From Omphalotus guepiniiformis (lineage: Eukaryota; Basidiomycota; Agaricomycetes; Agaricales; Omphalotaceae), in the NCBI GenBank assembly GCA_028554645.1, contig JAQOOI010000034.1:1-48422 (forward strand): a DNA stretch of 48,422 nucleotides, written 5' to 3'. The notes beneath the pieces are model-generated. The model worked only from the letters and a program-made list of their open reading frames with translations, searched no databases and was not told where the DNA came from. Shown here piece by piece: positions 1 through 10,583 of this stretch. A program made the translations under genes and the position numbers. Numbering within the stretch: position 1 is the stretch's first letter; each line of letters starts with the position of its first letter.

Positions 1-279
1 ACAAGTGTTCTTCTATAACGACAGGTCCGCCCTCATTGTGGGCAACTTGGGAATATACGGGCGGTCCCTCATCGTTGGCGACCTGGGGATACTCCGGGGG
101 TTCATCATCGTGCAGGTGATTGGCGACCTCGACGACAGGACTAACAGTGGCCGCAGGAATACTGATCGGGTGGCTAGGAGTGTTTCGTGGAGGAACCAGG
201 GCCTGGGTTCATCACGGCGAATGGCGCACTGACTAGCTGTAATAGTAGCTGAAAAAGGAGGGGTAGCAGGGCTAGACAT
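1..279 (-). CDS. Start of an unrecognised minus-strand gene, cut by the window edge
   Basis: An ATG at 279-277 opens a frame beginning MSSPATPPFS. A TATA-like TATAAAAT lies on the same strand at 349-342, about 63 bp upstream, which supports a real start. Further in, a second minus frame reads as an acidic, proline-rich stretch with an imperfect 13-residue repeat (PEYPQVANDEGPP, then PVYSQVAHNEGGP), so an intron probably switches frame between about 180 and 215. I could not place that intron cleanly. No family is recognised and the rest lies outside the window. Confidence 0.35.
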
Positions 280-341
280 TGGCTGAGAAAGTGAGAATTA
301 GCAATGAAGGTTGATTGGGGCACCTGCTCCCCTGATACAGG

Positions 342-349
342 ATTTTATA
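342..349 (-). promoter_or_regulatory. TATA-like box
   Basis: TATAAAAT on the minus strand, 63 bp upstream of the ATG at 279. Position and sequence fit a TATA element, but this is inferred from sequence only. Confidence 0.35.
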
Positions 350-439
350 CGATTGCTTTGGAATCCAGCACAAAGGAACTCGAATGATAAAGAGGAAGGA
401 AGGTCACGCGGGGAAGGGAAATGGCTTACGCAAGCCGTT

Positions 440-1115
440 GGGCTATAGGAAGCAAGCAGGGGAAGATGGATTGGGAATACATTTGAGCACTCCTCATCTC
501 CTTCGTCGATGTTTTTGTCGGAATTTCTTGGTGGCGTTTCTGTATCTCTGTTTCTCGTCGGATTTTCTTGTTGGGTTTTCTGTAATTCCAGAGGAAGTCT
601 TCACCGCATTTGATATCAGTAAGGGATTTGGCAAAGAACAATTGAAAGCGTACATCAGTGTCTTCACGATTACGACGTGTTTTGGCAACGGTAAAGATTG
701 CGACGTGAACAAGGCTGGTAATAGTGCACGAAGGAGTGCACGTTTCGGCGTCGGGCGACGTTACTATAGGGTCTTTAAATAAGCAAGCCTTAGAATTCTG
801 ACGATGTATCGAGTGTGAGTTAAACCAGATTGATGGGGGGTATTACATATCGGGTCAGGAACACTGTAAGTAGAGAGAATCCAACTGCGGTATGTACCGA
901 ACGGAAGACGCCAAGTCTTCGTAAAACGCAGAAACAGGCTGACACCAAGTCAGACAAATATCGACGAAGACACCGAGTCCTCGTAATAACTTGTGAGTGT
1001 TGGTAAGAGTGAGATGATGGGTTGAGAACGTGAAAGCTCGTCGTAGGAGACAGTTTTCGGAGATACTCAAATAATTCACTCACATGTTCGTGCGAAGCTG
1101 CGGTTTATTCTCGGC
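440..1115 (-). pseudogene. Decayed duplicate of the 5' end of the large coiled-coil gene
   Basis: This stretch aligns by eye with about 27930-28890, the first exon and upstream region of the coiled-coil/GMSDEE gene. Shared landmarks in order on the plus strand are the EIPTK-encoding block with its GTATTCCC donor-like sequence, AAAGCGTACATCA, the motif GAATTCTGACG, ATATCGGGTCAGGA, CCAACTGCGGTA, one triple-hairpin repeat and CTCACATGTTCGTGCGAA. Reading frames differ between the copies by small indels, and no coiled-coil exons follow on the left. I read it as a segmental duplicate that kept the first exon and promoter only. The functional member is presumed to be the one at 28 kb. Confidence 0.55.
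898..985 (+). repeat. Triple-hairpin repeat, copy 1
   Basis: Three small hairpins in a row: GAAGACGCCAAGTCTTC, CTGACACCAAGTCAG and GAAGACACCGAGTCCTC. The core GACRCCRAGTC is common to all three. Upstream flank matches copy 5 rather than copies 2-4, 6 and 7. Confidence 0.85.
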
Positions 1116-1351
1116 TGCGTGGCATAGTATCAATAAATAATAGGTAGGGATCATGGCTGACATTTCTAGATACTCAAAAGCAGGCATGTAGATATTTCCA
1201 AGCAAAATTTTTGTTGGAGGTGTATAGGCCCCACGATCAAACTAAAGAACCTGTCCATGAGCTTTGCATTGTTGTTGTGGTTGTTTGCTTATGGTTTCCT
1301 CTGTATAAATTGAAGGATACCCAGGTACGACGTCGGATCTGAACTTGCGTT

Positions 1352-3643
1352 TCAGATCGTGGACGTGGACGCTCCCACTGCCGCCACATTGGTGTGGACA
1401 TAACCATCAGTCGAGGTCTTACCAGTGTGGAAGGAAGGAAGGAAGATGTGAGGAGCAACGGATCGTGCCGAAGATCCTGAGGGTACCAGCCTGGGCGAGG
1501 CACTGACGAGTTCTGGAACACAACTCAATGCTGGGAAGTCACTTGAGGTTGGCGATGTACTGGTGCTGGTAGTGGATAAAAGATTGGGTATGGTAGACTT
1601 CGACTTGTCGCCGCTGAGAGAAGCAAGCATCTAGAAGAGTGAAAGAATATGTATAAGATATGATAGTATATGTTAGAGTGGGTTCAGCCGTTTAACGTTT
1701 ACCTGTTGTAACTTTCGAGCTTCCTGAAGGCGATCACTCGGTGTTGCATTGAGCTGGTAGCGGTAGAGCAGTCAGAATTTTTATGCGAAGATGAGGAGGA
1801 TCTGCGAGATGGTATGACTCACTCTGGGCCAATCATAGTTTAGCTTGGAGAACATGGGCTTGTCGTCATCTGGATTGAGAACAGGAATATTAATTCCGGC
1901 ATGAATAGTAGCTTTTACTGCAGTGGAGTGATCGATTCTTTGTACACGTCGAAGTTCCCGGTTTTCTTGCCCTGGTTTCCTGAAGAAAAATTTCAATGAA
2001 AGATCAGAAGTGACGTTCGGTTTGAAGCCGAACCTATTAGAACCTGGCATGCTGGCAGCCTGAACCGTGGAATTTTTCATATATACCACATCCATGACAC
2101 CATCTTGCAATCTCTGATCCTTCATACACAAAGCTCCCATGCATTGCTGATAATTGTTTTGAATTATGAGCAACTTGTCGAGAACGTTAAGGGCGAGGTG
2201 GCTAACCTGACTGTCGTAGAATTCTAAATAGCGTGAACTATAGGCGTAGCGTCAGTGATGAGGTAAAGTTTCGACCCTCAGACGCAAAGACGAACTTTGC
2301 TTCATTTTCAACTGGCCTGATACTCTTGACTTCTCCAAACTGTGTAAACTTCCGGCGCAACTCGTCATCATCGATCTTCTGAATAGACCTTGAATACTTG
2401 AGCGTGATCTGCAGGACTGCCGGAACCATCTGTATCTGTGGGTATCAAATCAGACTCGAAAGCAGCATCGTGAAATGATATCTCAAGTTTACTTGGTTGG
2501 CTTCGCCACGGTCAGCTTGGCCAGCCTTCGGGCGTTCGAACTCGATCTCGATCTGCATGTGCGGGGTCATCAAGGGTCATTATTGAATATCGACATCTGC
2601 AAGCAACAATCGCACACCTCGCTTCCACTAATATTGAACCCCTGTAATCGCGTATATGCACGTTCTGCTGAAGTTATATCATACTGCAGGGTTGGAATGA
2701 CCATTCAACTTTACTTTTGGCTACAGCTAACGAGATGGAGGCTCACATAAGTTACAAAAGCAATTCCTCTCCTCTTTATTAAATCATCGAAGTGTTCAAT
2801 TCGTCCATGTGCCTCGAAGTGGCATCTAACTGCTTGACTATTACTTTGATACTGCAATATCAATGACACCTTAATCAGTTTCAGGACATGTATAGATTTT
2901 CATAACGTGGCCCTTACTGCAAGATTTCGTACAATCAACATTCGACTTGAAGCTTGACTAATCGTGCTTATGTCCAATACACGAGCAGCAGGCTCCCCTG
3001 AAGCCGAACGTGCCATTTTGTTGATAGAGTACCGTTCGAGATGTTCACCAGCTTCAGGAGAGTAAGGAAGCCCTGTACAGTTGACTAATGATCAAACCAT
3101 TGTCATACATAGGAAAACAGAAGAGAATAGTTGGCTATAAGCTCTGAGATTCGACAACGCCTTATCCATTGGAGGCACGCCTCCGAAACTTCGTATATGT
3201 GGTGCTCGATGCTCTTGCCATAACTCTCTTCTACTTGAAGTCGTACCTTCCTTGCTGAGACTTCCGCCACGATCATCACAAATTGAGATTGGCGAACGAC
3301 TTGAGAATGGTATTTTTCGACGGGGCGGACTTCTGCTCCTGCTCCTGGCAACAACCCTGTTCTTAGTGCTCAGGCTGTTGAACTGTTTGTTGAACCGATA
3401 GGAATTCTTTCGAGAATGTATAGAATGGCGTTCTCCGAAGCTGCTTGTCGGTGGAGTATGTGAAGTTGTATTTCGACCCCTGCGGTTGAAGAATGCCTCC
3501 GCTGAGCCATCCCCTCGCTTGCCACTATACCTGCTTTCGCCAGCCTTGACGTGTTGATAACTTGTGTAATTCCTGGAGTTATTGTAGCCTGAAGGTTCTT
3601 CGCGAATTCGACTTTCACGAGAATGAGTATAGTGACCCATCAT
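1352..3643 (-). CDS. Mei2-like RNA-binding protein with two RRM domains and an Arg/Ser-rich N-terminus
   Basis: Spliced by eye, minus-strand exons give an N-terminal Ser/Arg/Gly-rich region (including the block RSRSRSPPRRK) and then two RNA recognition motifs. RRM1 starts MLIVRNLA and ends near YDITSAERAYTRLQG. RRM2 includes ITLKYSRSIQKIDDDELRR, FTQFGEVKSIRP, RYLEFYDSQ and GVMDVVYM. A tail follows with KLNYDWPR and a Ser/Thr-rich end. Most splice points are phase 0, and the introns are about 50-100 bp. Motif order and the EFYD signature resemble Mei2-type proteins, which act in meiosis and RNA elimination in fission yeast, but the third, C-terminal Mei2 RRM is not seen. I chose the ATG at 3643; a short upstream coding exon is possible. 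The exon joining RRM1 to RRM2 (2410-2580) is the least certain part. It could instead be another multi-RRM protein. Confidence 0.6.
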
Positions 3644-3870
3644 GTGAGGAGGACGTCCTTGGTTGAAAGCTAATTCTGAAGTCAAGTGTTACTGTAGAAC
3701 GCGAGACACGGAGTCAGCGCGGACTGTTGCTATGATGACATAATACACGATGTATGACTCAATTCCGAAGGACAATATCTGGTGCAGAGAAGCCCAGAAC
3801 ATGCAGTAGACAGACATAGTAAGAGTAATGATATTGTGCCACAATATGAAACCCAACCTATGGCAGTATT

Positions 3871-3965
3871 GACGGATCGGAAGACGCCGAGTCCTTGCAA
3901 ATTTCAGAACAGCCCAACACCAAGTCAGACAGATCAAGACCTATCAAGACACCGAGTCTTCGTGA
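3871..3965 (+). repeat. Triple-hairpin repeat, copy 2
   Basis: Hairpin cores GACGCCGAGTC, AACACCAAGTC and GACACCGAGTC in the same order and spacing as the other copies. The outer end (ACGGATCGG) lies about 230 bp upstream of the Mei2-like gene start. Inner flank carries TTTAGCCAGCGTGTGAA, shared with copies 4 and 6. Confidence 0.8.
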
Positions 3966-4239
3966 TTCTTTGCAGAGTGACGGGAACGGATTGAACGACT
4001 TTAGCCAGCGTGTGAACGTCGATAGGCACAACCGTGCTATGAAAAAGTAATTGCAACCTATGATTAATCATTATGTAGACTCGTTATTCAAACGAGAAAG
4101 GGCATATATAATCGGATTTACATAGGAGTGTCAGAAAAGTTCATGAACTACGCATTACTACTTAGAGCCGGTGCAAAGGGATGAGCCGCAGTAGCAGTGC
4201 ATTCAAAGCTTTGTGGAATAGCGGCAGAAGCCAGCCTGG

Positions 4240-4625
4240 AACTAGCAGCAGCCATGCTTGCACTGGCAGAAGCCATGCTTGCACTGGAGGAAGCCATGTT
4301 TGCACTGGCAGAAGCCATGCTTGCACTAGAGGAAGCCATGTTTGCACTAGACACAGAGCTCAAGCTAGAAGCGATGCTTGCGCTGGCAGAAGCAAGGCCT
4401 GCACTAGACACAGCGCTCAAGCTAGAAGCCATGCTTGCGCTGGCAGAAGCGAGGCCTGCACTGAAGCTAGAAGCCATGCTTGCCCTGGCAGAAGCGAGGC
4501 CGGCACTAGACACAGAGCTCAAGCTAGAAGCGATGCTTGCGCTGGCAGAAGCGAGGCTTGCACTAGAAACGGAACTCGAGCTAGAAGCCATGCTTTCACT
4601 GGCAGAGGCGAGGGCGAGATCTGGG
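4240..4625. repeat. Minisatellite: about five 21 bp units, then about four 57 bp units
   Basis: The unit GAAGCCATGCTTGCACTGGCA is repeated about five times with point changes. It then gives way to units of about 57 bp that contain the same core plus an ACACAGAGCTCAAGCTAGAAG-type spacer; one 57 bp unit is shortened. All units are multiples of three, so long frames stay open on both strands: heptad-like EAMLALA repeats on plus, and Ser/Ala repeats (SASASMAS) on minus. Because of this I cannot say whether any frame is translated. A minus-strand protein of about 200 residues (ATG near 4744, stop at 4148) or an extension of the WD40 gene just upstream are both possible. Confidence 0.85.
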
Positions 4626-4792
4626 CTAGACACAGAGCTTGTGAAAGTGATGCTTGCAGAAGGAACGAGGAAGTCCAAAGGACGTTCTACACCCCCATTT
4701 AGAAAGAAAAACCGAATCTTCGTGTTGAGCTCCCATGAGACCATATTGAAAATGGCCCGTATCTGCAAAAGCGACTACGATCAACCTCATAT

Positions 4793-6275
4793 TCAGTAGC
4801 AATGGAAAAGTATACACACAACTACACCAGAATTTTTAGCAGCTGTGTGTGTGCCAACTAGACAAAGAGCCATGATGATCGTCAAGAGAAGGTATGTCGT
4901 TCCTAATCTGGGTAGGATCAATAGGGCGTCTCTCTGCTGGATGCCGGTTGGCTTTGCTACATTAGCAGCTATGGTAGACCGAGCGCGGACATGCTTCTTC
5001 CGGAAGACGACAACATCAGCGGCCTTCTGAGATGTCGAGCCAGCGATTGCGATGAGGTAGCAATCAGCTTGTGTGCACGCCTGTTCATATTCACATCAGT
5101 AGAAGCACAAGAAACAAGATGATAGGGCTTACTGCCACGGTTTGCACTAAGCTTTCCTGTGGGTAGTCGAGACTCTGCAAGAAGGTCCCAGTGTTGGTGT
5201 CGTATAGTACAGCGCAGCTGCGATCAGTGCCGCCGACAACGATACTTCCCCCTTCTGCGAAAGCGACCTGCTTCGGAAAGTGTATCATGGGAGCTTTGTT
5301 AGTGAAGGTGCGGATATGCTCGAGATTGCTGAGCTTGAAAAGTTCGAAATCCTGCCCAGTCCAAGCAGCCAGCAGATCCTTCGACTCGTCGATAACAACA
5401 GAACCCCTTTGGAAGAATCAGCAGCGTCCACAGTCGTGCGTCAAAACCTACATTATGTCCGGGCCATGAGAACGATTCCACTTGATGTTACCGGTTTTAT
5501 GCTCGAGCTGAATGCTGACAATGCTCACTTAGAATGCAATAGATGAGAGCATAGACTAAGAATTTACATGTTGCCGCCCTCTCGTCCAAAAGTGTATACA
5601 TCGCGCGTTCTCTTGCAAAACAGTACAACCCTTGGTATAAAAGGCTGCGCAAGGACGACTCGGAAAACGCGGAAAAGCTCCCGTGAAGACGGTGAAAGAG
5701 TCCATACACTCACAGCACGATCTGCTGTAGAAACAGCGATGCGCGCGTTGTGTCCGTTGGAAACGTGTTGTTCATGGACGTCAATCGACATGACCTGATT
5801 TCCTTCTTCGCAAAGAGTTCTCTTAGCCATAGAATCAAAAAGCTGCATTTCAAGTAGTCAGCGCCGATAGGATGCTGCAGAACAGAAAACACAAACTTTA
5901 CGCTCGCGATCCCAATCCCAAGCCATGAGCTCACCCTGCATCGATCCAAGGACAAGAACATGGCTATCACCTCGCTCAAAATGTAACCAGGACACGGCGT
6001 GAAAGGCGCGCTGGGCATTCGAGGCGCCAGTTGGTGATAACGGAATGGAGAGCAAGGTGGTTGATTCCAAGTCCCAGACACTAACCCCTCCATAACCTAG
6101 AGAAAGACTGAGCGTTACAGGGAGGTGCGGATTGAATCTGATTACCTGCTGCTGCCACGAATTTTGCGTCTGCTGAGAAGGCTACAGAAAGAACGGCATC
6201 GCGAGCACCTTGAAGCTTAACGAATTGGTTGTATCGATTGTTTTGAGATTTGAAGACGGACTTGAGTATTTGCAT
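4793..6275 (-). CDS. WD40-repeat protein with C-terminal transmembrane helix (basidiomycete family)
   Basis: Six exons (6275-6146, 6096-5897, 5842-5568, 5523-5452, 5406-5133, 5080-4793) join in one frame of 413 codons including the stop, a strong sign of an intact gene. Beta-propeller-type strands include RDAVLSVAFSADAKFVAAAG, GVSVWDLES, HVLVLGSMQGELMAWDW, ARIAVSTADRAVSVWTL, DVYTFG, PKQVAFAEGGSIVVGG and CYLIAIAG. Near the C-terminus a hydrophobic stretch (YLLLTIIMALCLVG) should span a membrane. This arrangement matches a multi-copy Agaricomycete WD40 family of unknown function. The start at 6275 (MQILKSVF) is the first ATG in frame; an upstream exon ending at the GT near 6433 is possible, since a good acceptor lies at about 6310. 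The divergent gene starting at 6585 probably shares the intergenic promoter. Confidence 0.78.
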
Positions 6276-6584
6276 ATCCGAGGGATATTGTAATGGAGGT
6301 GATTCGAACGCTGTCAAAGATGTGAGATTGCGTCTCCATGTTTGAACAAAGACTCGAGTAACTCACGAGTCTTTGTGACATCAGCAATATCACGAGAATG
6401 GATTCATGATCAGCTCTGCCTTTCAACTTACCATCGGTCCCCGTCGTAATTTCAGGCTCGAGCTACGGCGTGCTTTGAGCCACCTGCCCTTATCTCTCTT
6501 TGTCTCGTACTGACTACTGACATTCAGAACCTATAAAATGGAATTGAAAGCTTGCAAACTTCAGCTACATTTTACCGATTCCCA

Positions 6585-7564
6585 ATGGCCCACTTTCACG
6601 ACCATACAGATATTCGACCTCTTTCTATTGACCACATGGAAATTTACTCCTCGAGGGCTGCTCTTGTGTCCGTCGACCACGAACCTGTCTCTTTTTCGAG
6701 CGGAGCCCATCGTACTCCTCGTTCTAAACCCCATCGAGCGCCACCCTACAGTTCTCCTACCTCACGACACACATGTTCTGAGCCATGCTCCGACACATCT
6801 GCTCCTAGCTCTCCCTCTGCTTGCCATTCACCAAAGGTTGTTGCCAGCGAACGTGGCGGCGAATATTCTGACTCAGATGTGCAAGCTCGTTCCCCTTCCC
6901 CTTCATCTGATACCAGCTTCTTGGATGCCGTCTACGTCGAGGAACGCACAGTCGGGGACGATCAAGCTTCTCGTAAGAAAGTTCACTTCGCTGAAGAGCA
7001 TACCTCTGGCACTCGCGCTGGGAAGGATGGTACGAAACCGACTAGGAAAGGAGTCGTGATTACCAAGCCGCAGGGTGAGGTGGGTAGGCCAAATCGTGGG
7101 GGCTATAATTTGCAGAAGGCTCTGGGTTGGGATGATGAGAAGTATGCTGAGGTGAAGGTACGCTTTTCCGCTTTCTCAAATGCCGGATTGACGGAGTAAA
7201 TGAGTCCCACAGAATTATATCAATGGCCTTGTTGAAGAGCATCTTCAATGCAGCCTGCCAATAAGCGATCAGGATTTAGAAGCGCTGAACAAGGTTCGCA
7301 AGCAGGTGCGTAATTTCCGCTCTACCGGTCTTCGAGATGCACCTCTGACGTTTTCATGTTTGAACCCAGGCTGGTATTCGTTTTCCTTTTTTGAGCGAAT
7401 ACAAGAATAGCTGGGCGACCAACGACTTCATCCGATGTCGTCTGAAGTATAGAAGGGTAGTCATCACTAAGGAGATAATGGAGGCTCAAGTGGAAGCCAA
7501 AGTGGAAGCCAAAGTCGCACAAGCACTGGGGAGCAGAGCTTCCCTCCGAAAGAGAACCCAATAG
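6585..7564 (+). CDS. Hypothetical basidiomycete protein, three exons
   Basis: The ATG at 6585 (MAHFHDHTD) opens an exon rich in Ser, Pro and His with a basic patch RKKVHFAEEHTSG. Introns begin GTACGCTTTT near 7159 and GTGCGTAATT near 7307, and all three exons join in frame to the TAG at 7562-7564. The C-terminal half is more ordered: ALGWDDEKYAEVKNYINGL, then ISDQDLEALNKVRKQ, IRFPFLSEYKNSWATNDF and a charged tail with EAQVEAKVEAKVAQAL. No enzyme motif is visible. The layout, a low-complexity N-terminus plus a short conserved helical C-terminus, is seen in unnamed Agaricomycete proteins. Divergent from the WD40 gene. I do not recognise a function. Confidence 0.6.
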
Positions 7565-8679
7565 CTTATACATCTCCCCTGCTCACATCATTGATGTAAT
7601 AATATCTCGCCGTTGTCAATTTATGATTTTTGTATTTCCTGGGTTTTCATACCTCACAAAAATACCTCGTATTTACGCAGCACTCATGCAGGGAAAATTT
7701 TATTGCTTAGTTGCTAGTTCACGTTTGTTGTTGCAATTACAGAAGGCGGAAATCCTTAAATGTAGGTAAAAATCCAAGAGCTATTCGCCAACAAGTCCTC
7801 TTCCTCTCTTCTAGTTCAAATTCTTTACCCTGAGCTTAGCGAAAAGACCTTCTGCTGCTGAAAGTCATACTCAACCCAAAGAGGCCGTCCGCTGAAAAGT
7901 GCGTGTAAGATTATTGTCATTTGTGTCGTCAAACTCGGGTGCTAGAGTGTCGGCAAACAGAGGAGGGGATGGCGAAAAGACATTCCGGAGAAAATTCAAT
8001 GACCGTAGTCAACGCCCGATGTATCTGCCTTCGATGTAGTGGTACTAATCACCTAACATCCACAAGGGAAAATGGGCGTCATCTCTTTATGAGGGAGACA
8101 AACGGTGCTGAAAAAACGTATTGACCATCGTTGTCAAGAAGTTTTGGGAGATCCTTCGCGCGGTAGTAAACTTGGACATCCAGCGTTGGAAACAACTGTA
8201 GGCTGGTGAATGACTGAACGAAGCCAGAAATATCTACTCATACCCTCGCGAAACCTGATGGCAGTTGAAAGGACCAGTGAGAAGTCGACCCCTTCAGTAC
8301 CTTTGTTATGCACCATAATACCAGGCGCCTGTGAAAATGGTGAGTACCACATTACACACAAAGGTAGAGAGCCTACAGTCTGTCCCCCACCATATCCCAT
8401 TTGAGAGGGCTGGTCAAAAAAACCACGACGATGGTTCTGCTGCGCAGCTGCTCAAAGCAGCACAATGGCGCTTTCCCCACTCAAGATCGTTTGGATGGCC
8501 CACTAAGAGAGCAAATACTCGGTTATCTCCATCGACAAACGGTCTGAAAGCTCTGAGAAACATTGGGCGTTAGAATATAGCAAACTCGGGCAACGTTTAC
8601 AAACACGTACTCGGGATCATAGATTTGAGATCTTGGTATCAAGAGTGTCGTGACGGACGTCTGAGGATCAAGGTAAGGA

Positions 8680-8795
8680 CGAGGGATGAGAAGTGAGAAT
8701 GAGGATGAGGATGAGGACGAGGACGAGGATGAGGGGTGAGGATGAAGATGAGGATGAGGGGTGAGGATGAAGATGAGGGGTGAGGATGAAGGGAT
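8680..8795. repeat. GA-rich simple repeat
   Basis: Degenerate tandem array of GATGAG/GACGAG hexamers with two GATGAGGGGTGAG variants. On the minus strand it reads as HPHPRPRP-type low-complexity peptide, so frames across it are not evidence of a gene. Confidence 0.85.
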
Positions 8796-9149
8796 GAAGG
8801 TGACGTCGACATCGACCAGTAACCGTAAGCGCTAACCAGATCAGCCAACCAACGCACAAAATCCCTAGCTATCATTTTCCTCCCAAAACCGACCTCAACT
8901 GAAAGCCAGACCTAATCAAAGCCGTGGTGGAGGAGAAAGGACAGGTATGAGTCAGAGTTAGGTTTGGCGGAGGTCCCGAGGTTCTATTGAAGAATATGGT
9001 TCAGGCAGAAACCCTAGAGGAATGGAGCCGAAATTCGCATGACCTCCCCTCGTACGACGACGACAACCTCGGGCCAATAAGACGAATGTTGTTCCAACTA
9101 CGCTTGCTCCCAGCCGTCCAACGAGCAAGATTACGCACGGCTGTACTAG

Positions 9150-9480
9150 AATGAGAGAAAGTGGGTGGGCTCCAACTCGGGTGTTGATGCAAAAGATCGA
9201 AGAACACTACTTCCCCCGACGTCGGACGTGGAACCTATTTCTACAACATTAAACAACAAACGTGAGGTCCTCCGGAATAATCCTGCCTCAGAAACCAGCA
9301 TGAATGAACCGGGTGTAAGTTTACTCACCAGCTCACCAACACTAGCCCGGACGTAAAAAGCCCGGCCAACGGCGAGCAACCTCAGCAAGCGTTTCGGCCC
9401 AGTATCACGCCTCAAGGCCTCATGCCTCAGCAACCAGCACCAACTTGGTAACGCTGAGCCCACCAAGTCCAGCTGGAAGG
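9150..9480 (-). repeat. Dispersed repeat R2, copy a
   Basis: On the minus strand this copy contains CAGCTGGACTTGGTG, AAGTTGGTGCTGGTTG, CCGTTGGCC, CTGAGGCAGGA, ACGTTTGTTGTTT and GTAGAAATAGGTT. These occur in the same order in copies b (28.9-29.2 kb) and c (41.8-42.2 kb). The copies are clearly diverged, with indels. Confidence 0.7.
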
Positions 9481-10233
9481 CGATGACACCAATCCTATAA
9501 TGCCAATGAGACTGGTGACCGTCTTAAGAGGCCAGGACTTACGAGTTCTCTGATGCGGGGTAACCTTTCCACTGTGTGATTTGATCAGTAACTTGAGCGT
9601 TCTAAGTACGGGAATAAGTAGTACCTTGATAAAATGTTCCTGTGAGAGTGTTATCACTAGCACAACATGGAGCAATCGTTGAATATTGATATTGAGGGCC
9701 TACCGGTTCATCCTTCAATATTCGAGTCAATGACCTAACATTCTTTCTGGTAGTAGTAAGTAACAAATAACTTTGGAAACCACTGACCAGCCTCCCATAG
9801 CTCAACATCATTCTAAGAATACCGTCTCCTTGGCATGAATATTGTCGCACTTCGAACTGGTCTATGAGTGAGCGCTAGTGAGCGCGCAGCGTTGATTGTG
9901 GTAAGTATAACTTAGCGCCTGGCAGCTTGCGTGGGAACATTAGACTATAGTAGCAAGTTCGGCGCTTATGTAAAGGCCATAAATCTTATTTTCGTACTAC
10001 ATACGCGCACATTGCAACGCCAGTATCATAGGGTACGATAGGGTACGATTCGCAACTTCCATTACCTGAAGTTCTTTGACGCTCAAGCCTGCTCAAGCCT
10101 ACCCGGGCCCTATCATAATTCCGTAGCCGAAGACGGAAGGAAGGAAGGAAGGAAGTTTATCACGGTACGGTCCCTAGACACGGACTAAGTGCCTGAGCGC
10201 TGAGCGCTGAGCGTTCAACCAACCCACAAAGCA

Positions 10234-10332
10234 CCACGAGGACTCGGTGTCTTCTTCGGCGTTGTCTGACTTGTCTGACTTGGTGTCAGGTGTTCTGAAA
10301 TTTGCGAAGACTTGGCGTCTTATGAATCGTTG
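10234..10332 (-). repeat. Triple-hairpin repeat, copy 3
   Basis: Minus-orientation copy with GAGGACTCGGTGTCTTC, CTGACTTGGTGTCAG and GAAGACTTGGCGTCTT. A short extra TTGTCTGAC duplicates part of the middle hairpin. The outer end lies about 250 bp upstream of the transposase ATG and faces it. Confidence 0.8.
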
Positions 10333-10583
10333 CTGCCGTGCTTAGGGGTGTTGGACTATTCCTACGTGATGATTTTGTCTGTCGATTCATTGCCTCAAAC
10401 TTATGCACCTGGAGATGCTTCAATCGCCATCAGTCTCGTTCGAAGGATGTACTTAAGTCTCTGTGTAGAACATGACATCGGCGTCGGAAAATGTGCACGG
10501 CCCGCTCTCGGAGCCGATCATCCGGCGCTTACTCTACCGTTCTACGTTCTTTGTATCTTAAACACATTTCGATTCAAGGGCTT

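Larger units (their letters stand above)
7565..10230. other. Gene-poor region
   Basis: About 2.7 kb with only short, unsupported frames. It holds a GATGAGGAN simple repeat (8680-8795), one inverted copy of the dispersed repeat family R2 (9150-9480), a GGAA microsatellite (10135-10155) and short direct repeats of GAGCGCT near 10196-10213. Confidence 0.6.

Noticed and set aside
4181..4702. Third open frame through the minisatellite (SHACTGR repeats)
   Set aside because: Repeat units that are multiples of three keep all stop-free frames open; Cys/His/Arg repeats here have no supporting context.
8639..8875. Minus-strand HPHP/RPRP-rich open frame
   Set aside because: Produced entirely by the GATGAG simple repeat.
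10020..10213. Short direct repeats and GGAA run as a candidate CRISPR or origin
   Set aside because: Eukaryotic context, units of 4-14 bp in short runs, no spacers; ordinary microsatellites.
3871..10332. A single 6.5 kb transposon bounded by triple-hairpin copies 2 and 3
   Set aside because: The orientations would fit terminal inverted repeats, but the enclosed genes (WD40, hypothetical) are ordinary and the ends have diverged (ACGGATCGG versus a copy reading ACGATTCAT); the two copies are better explained as separate gene-proximal repeats.
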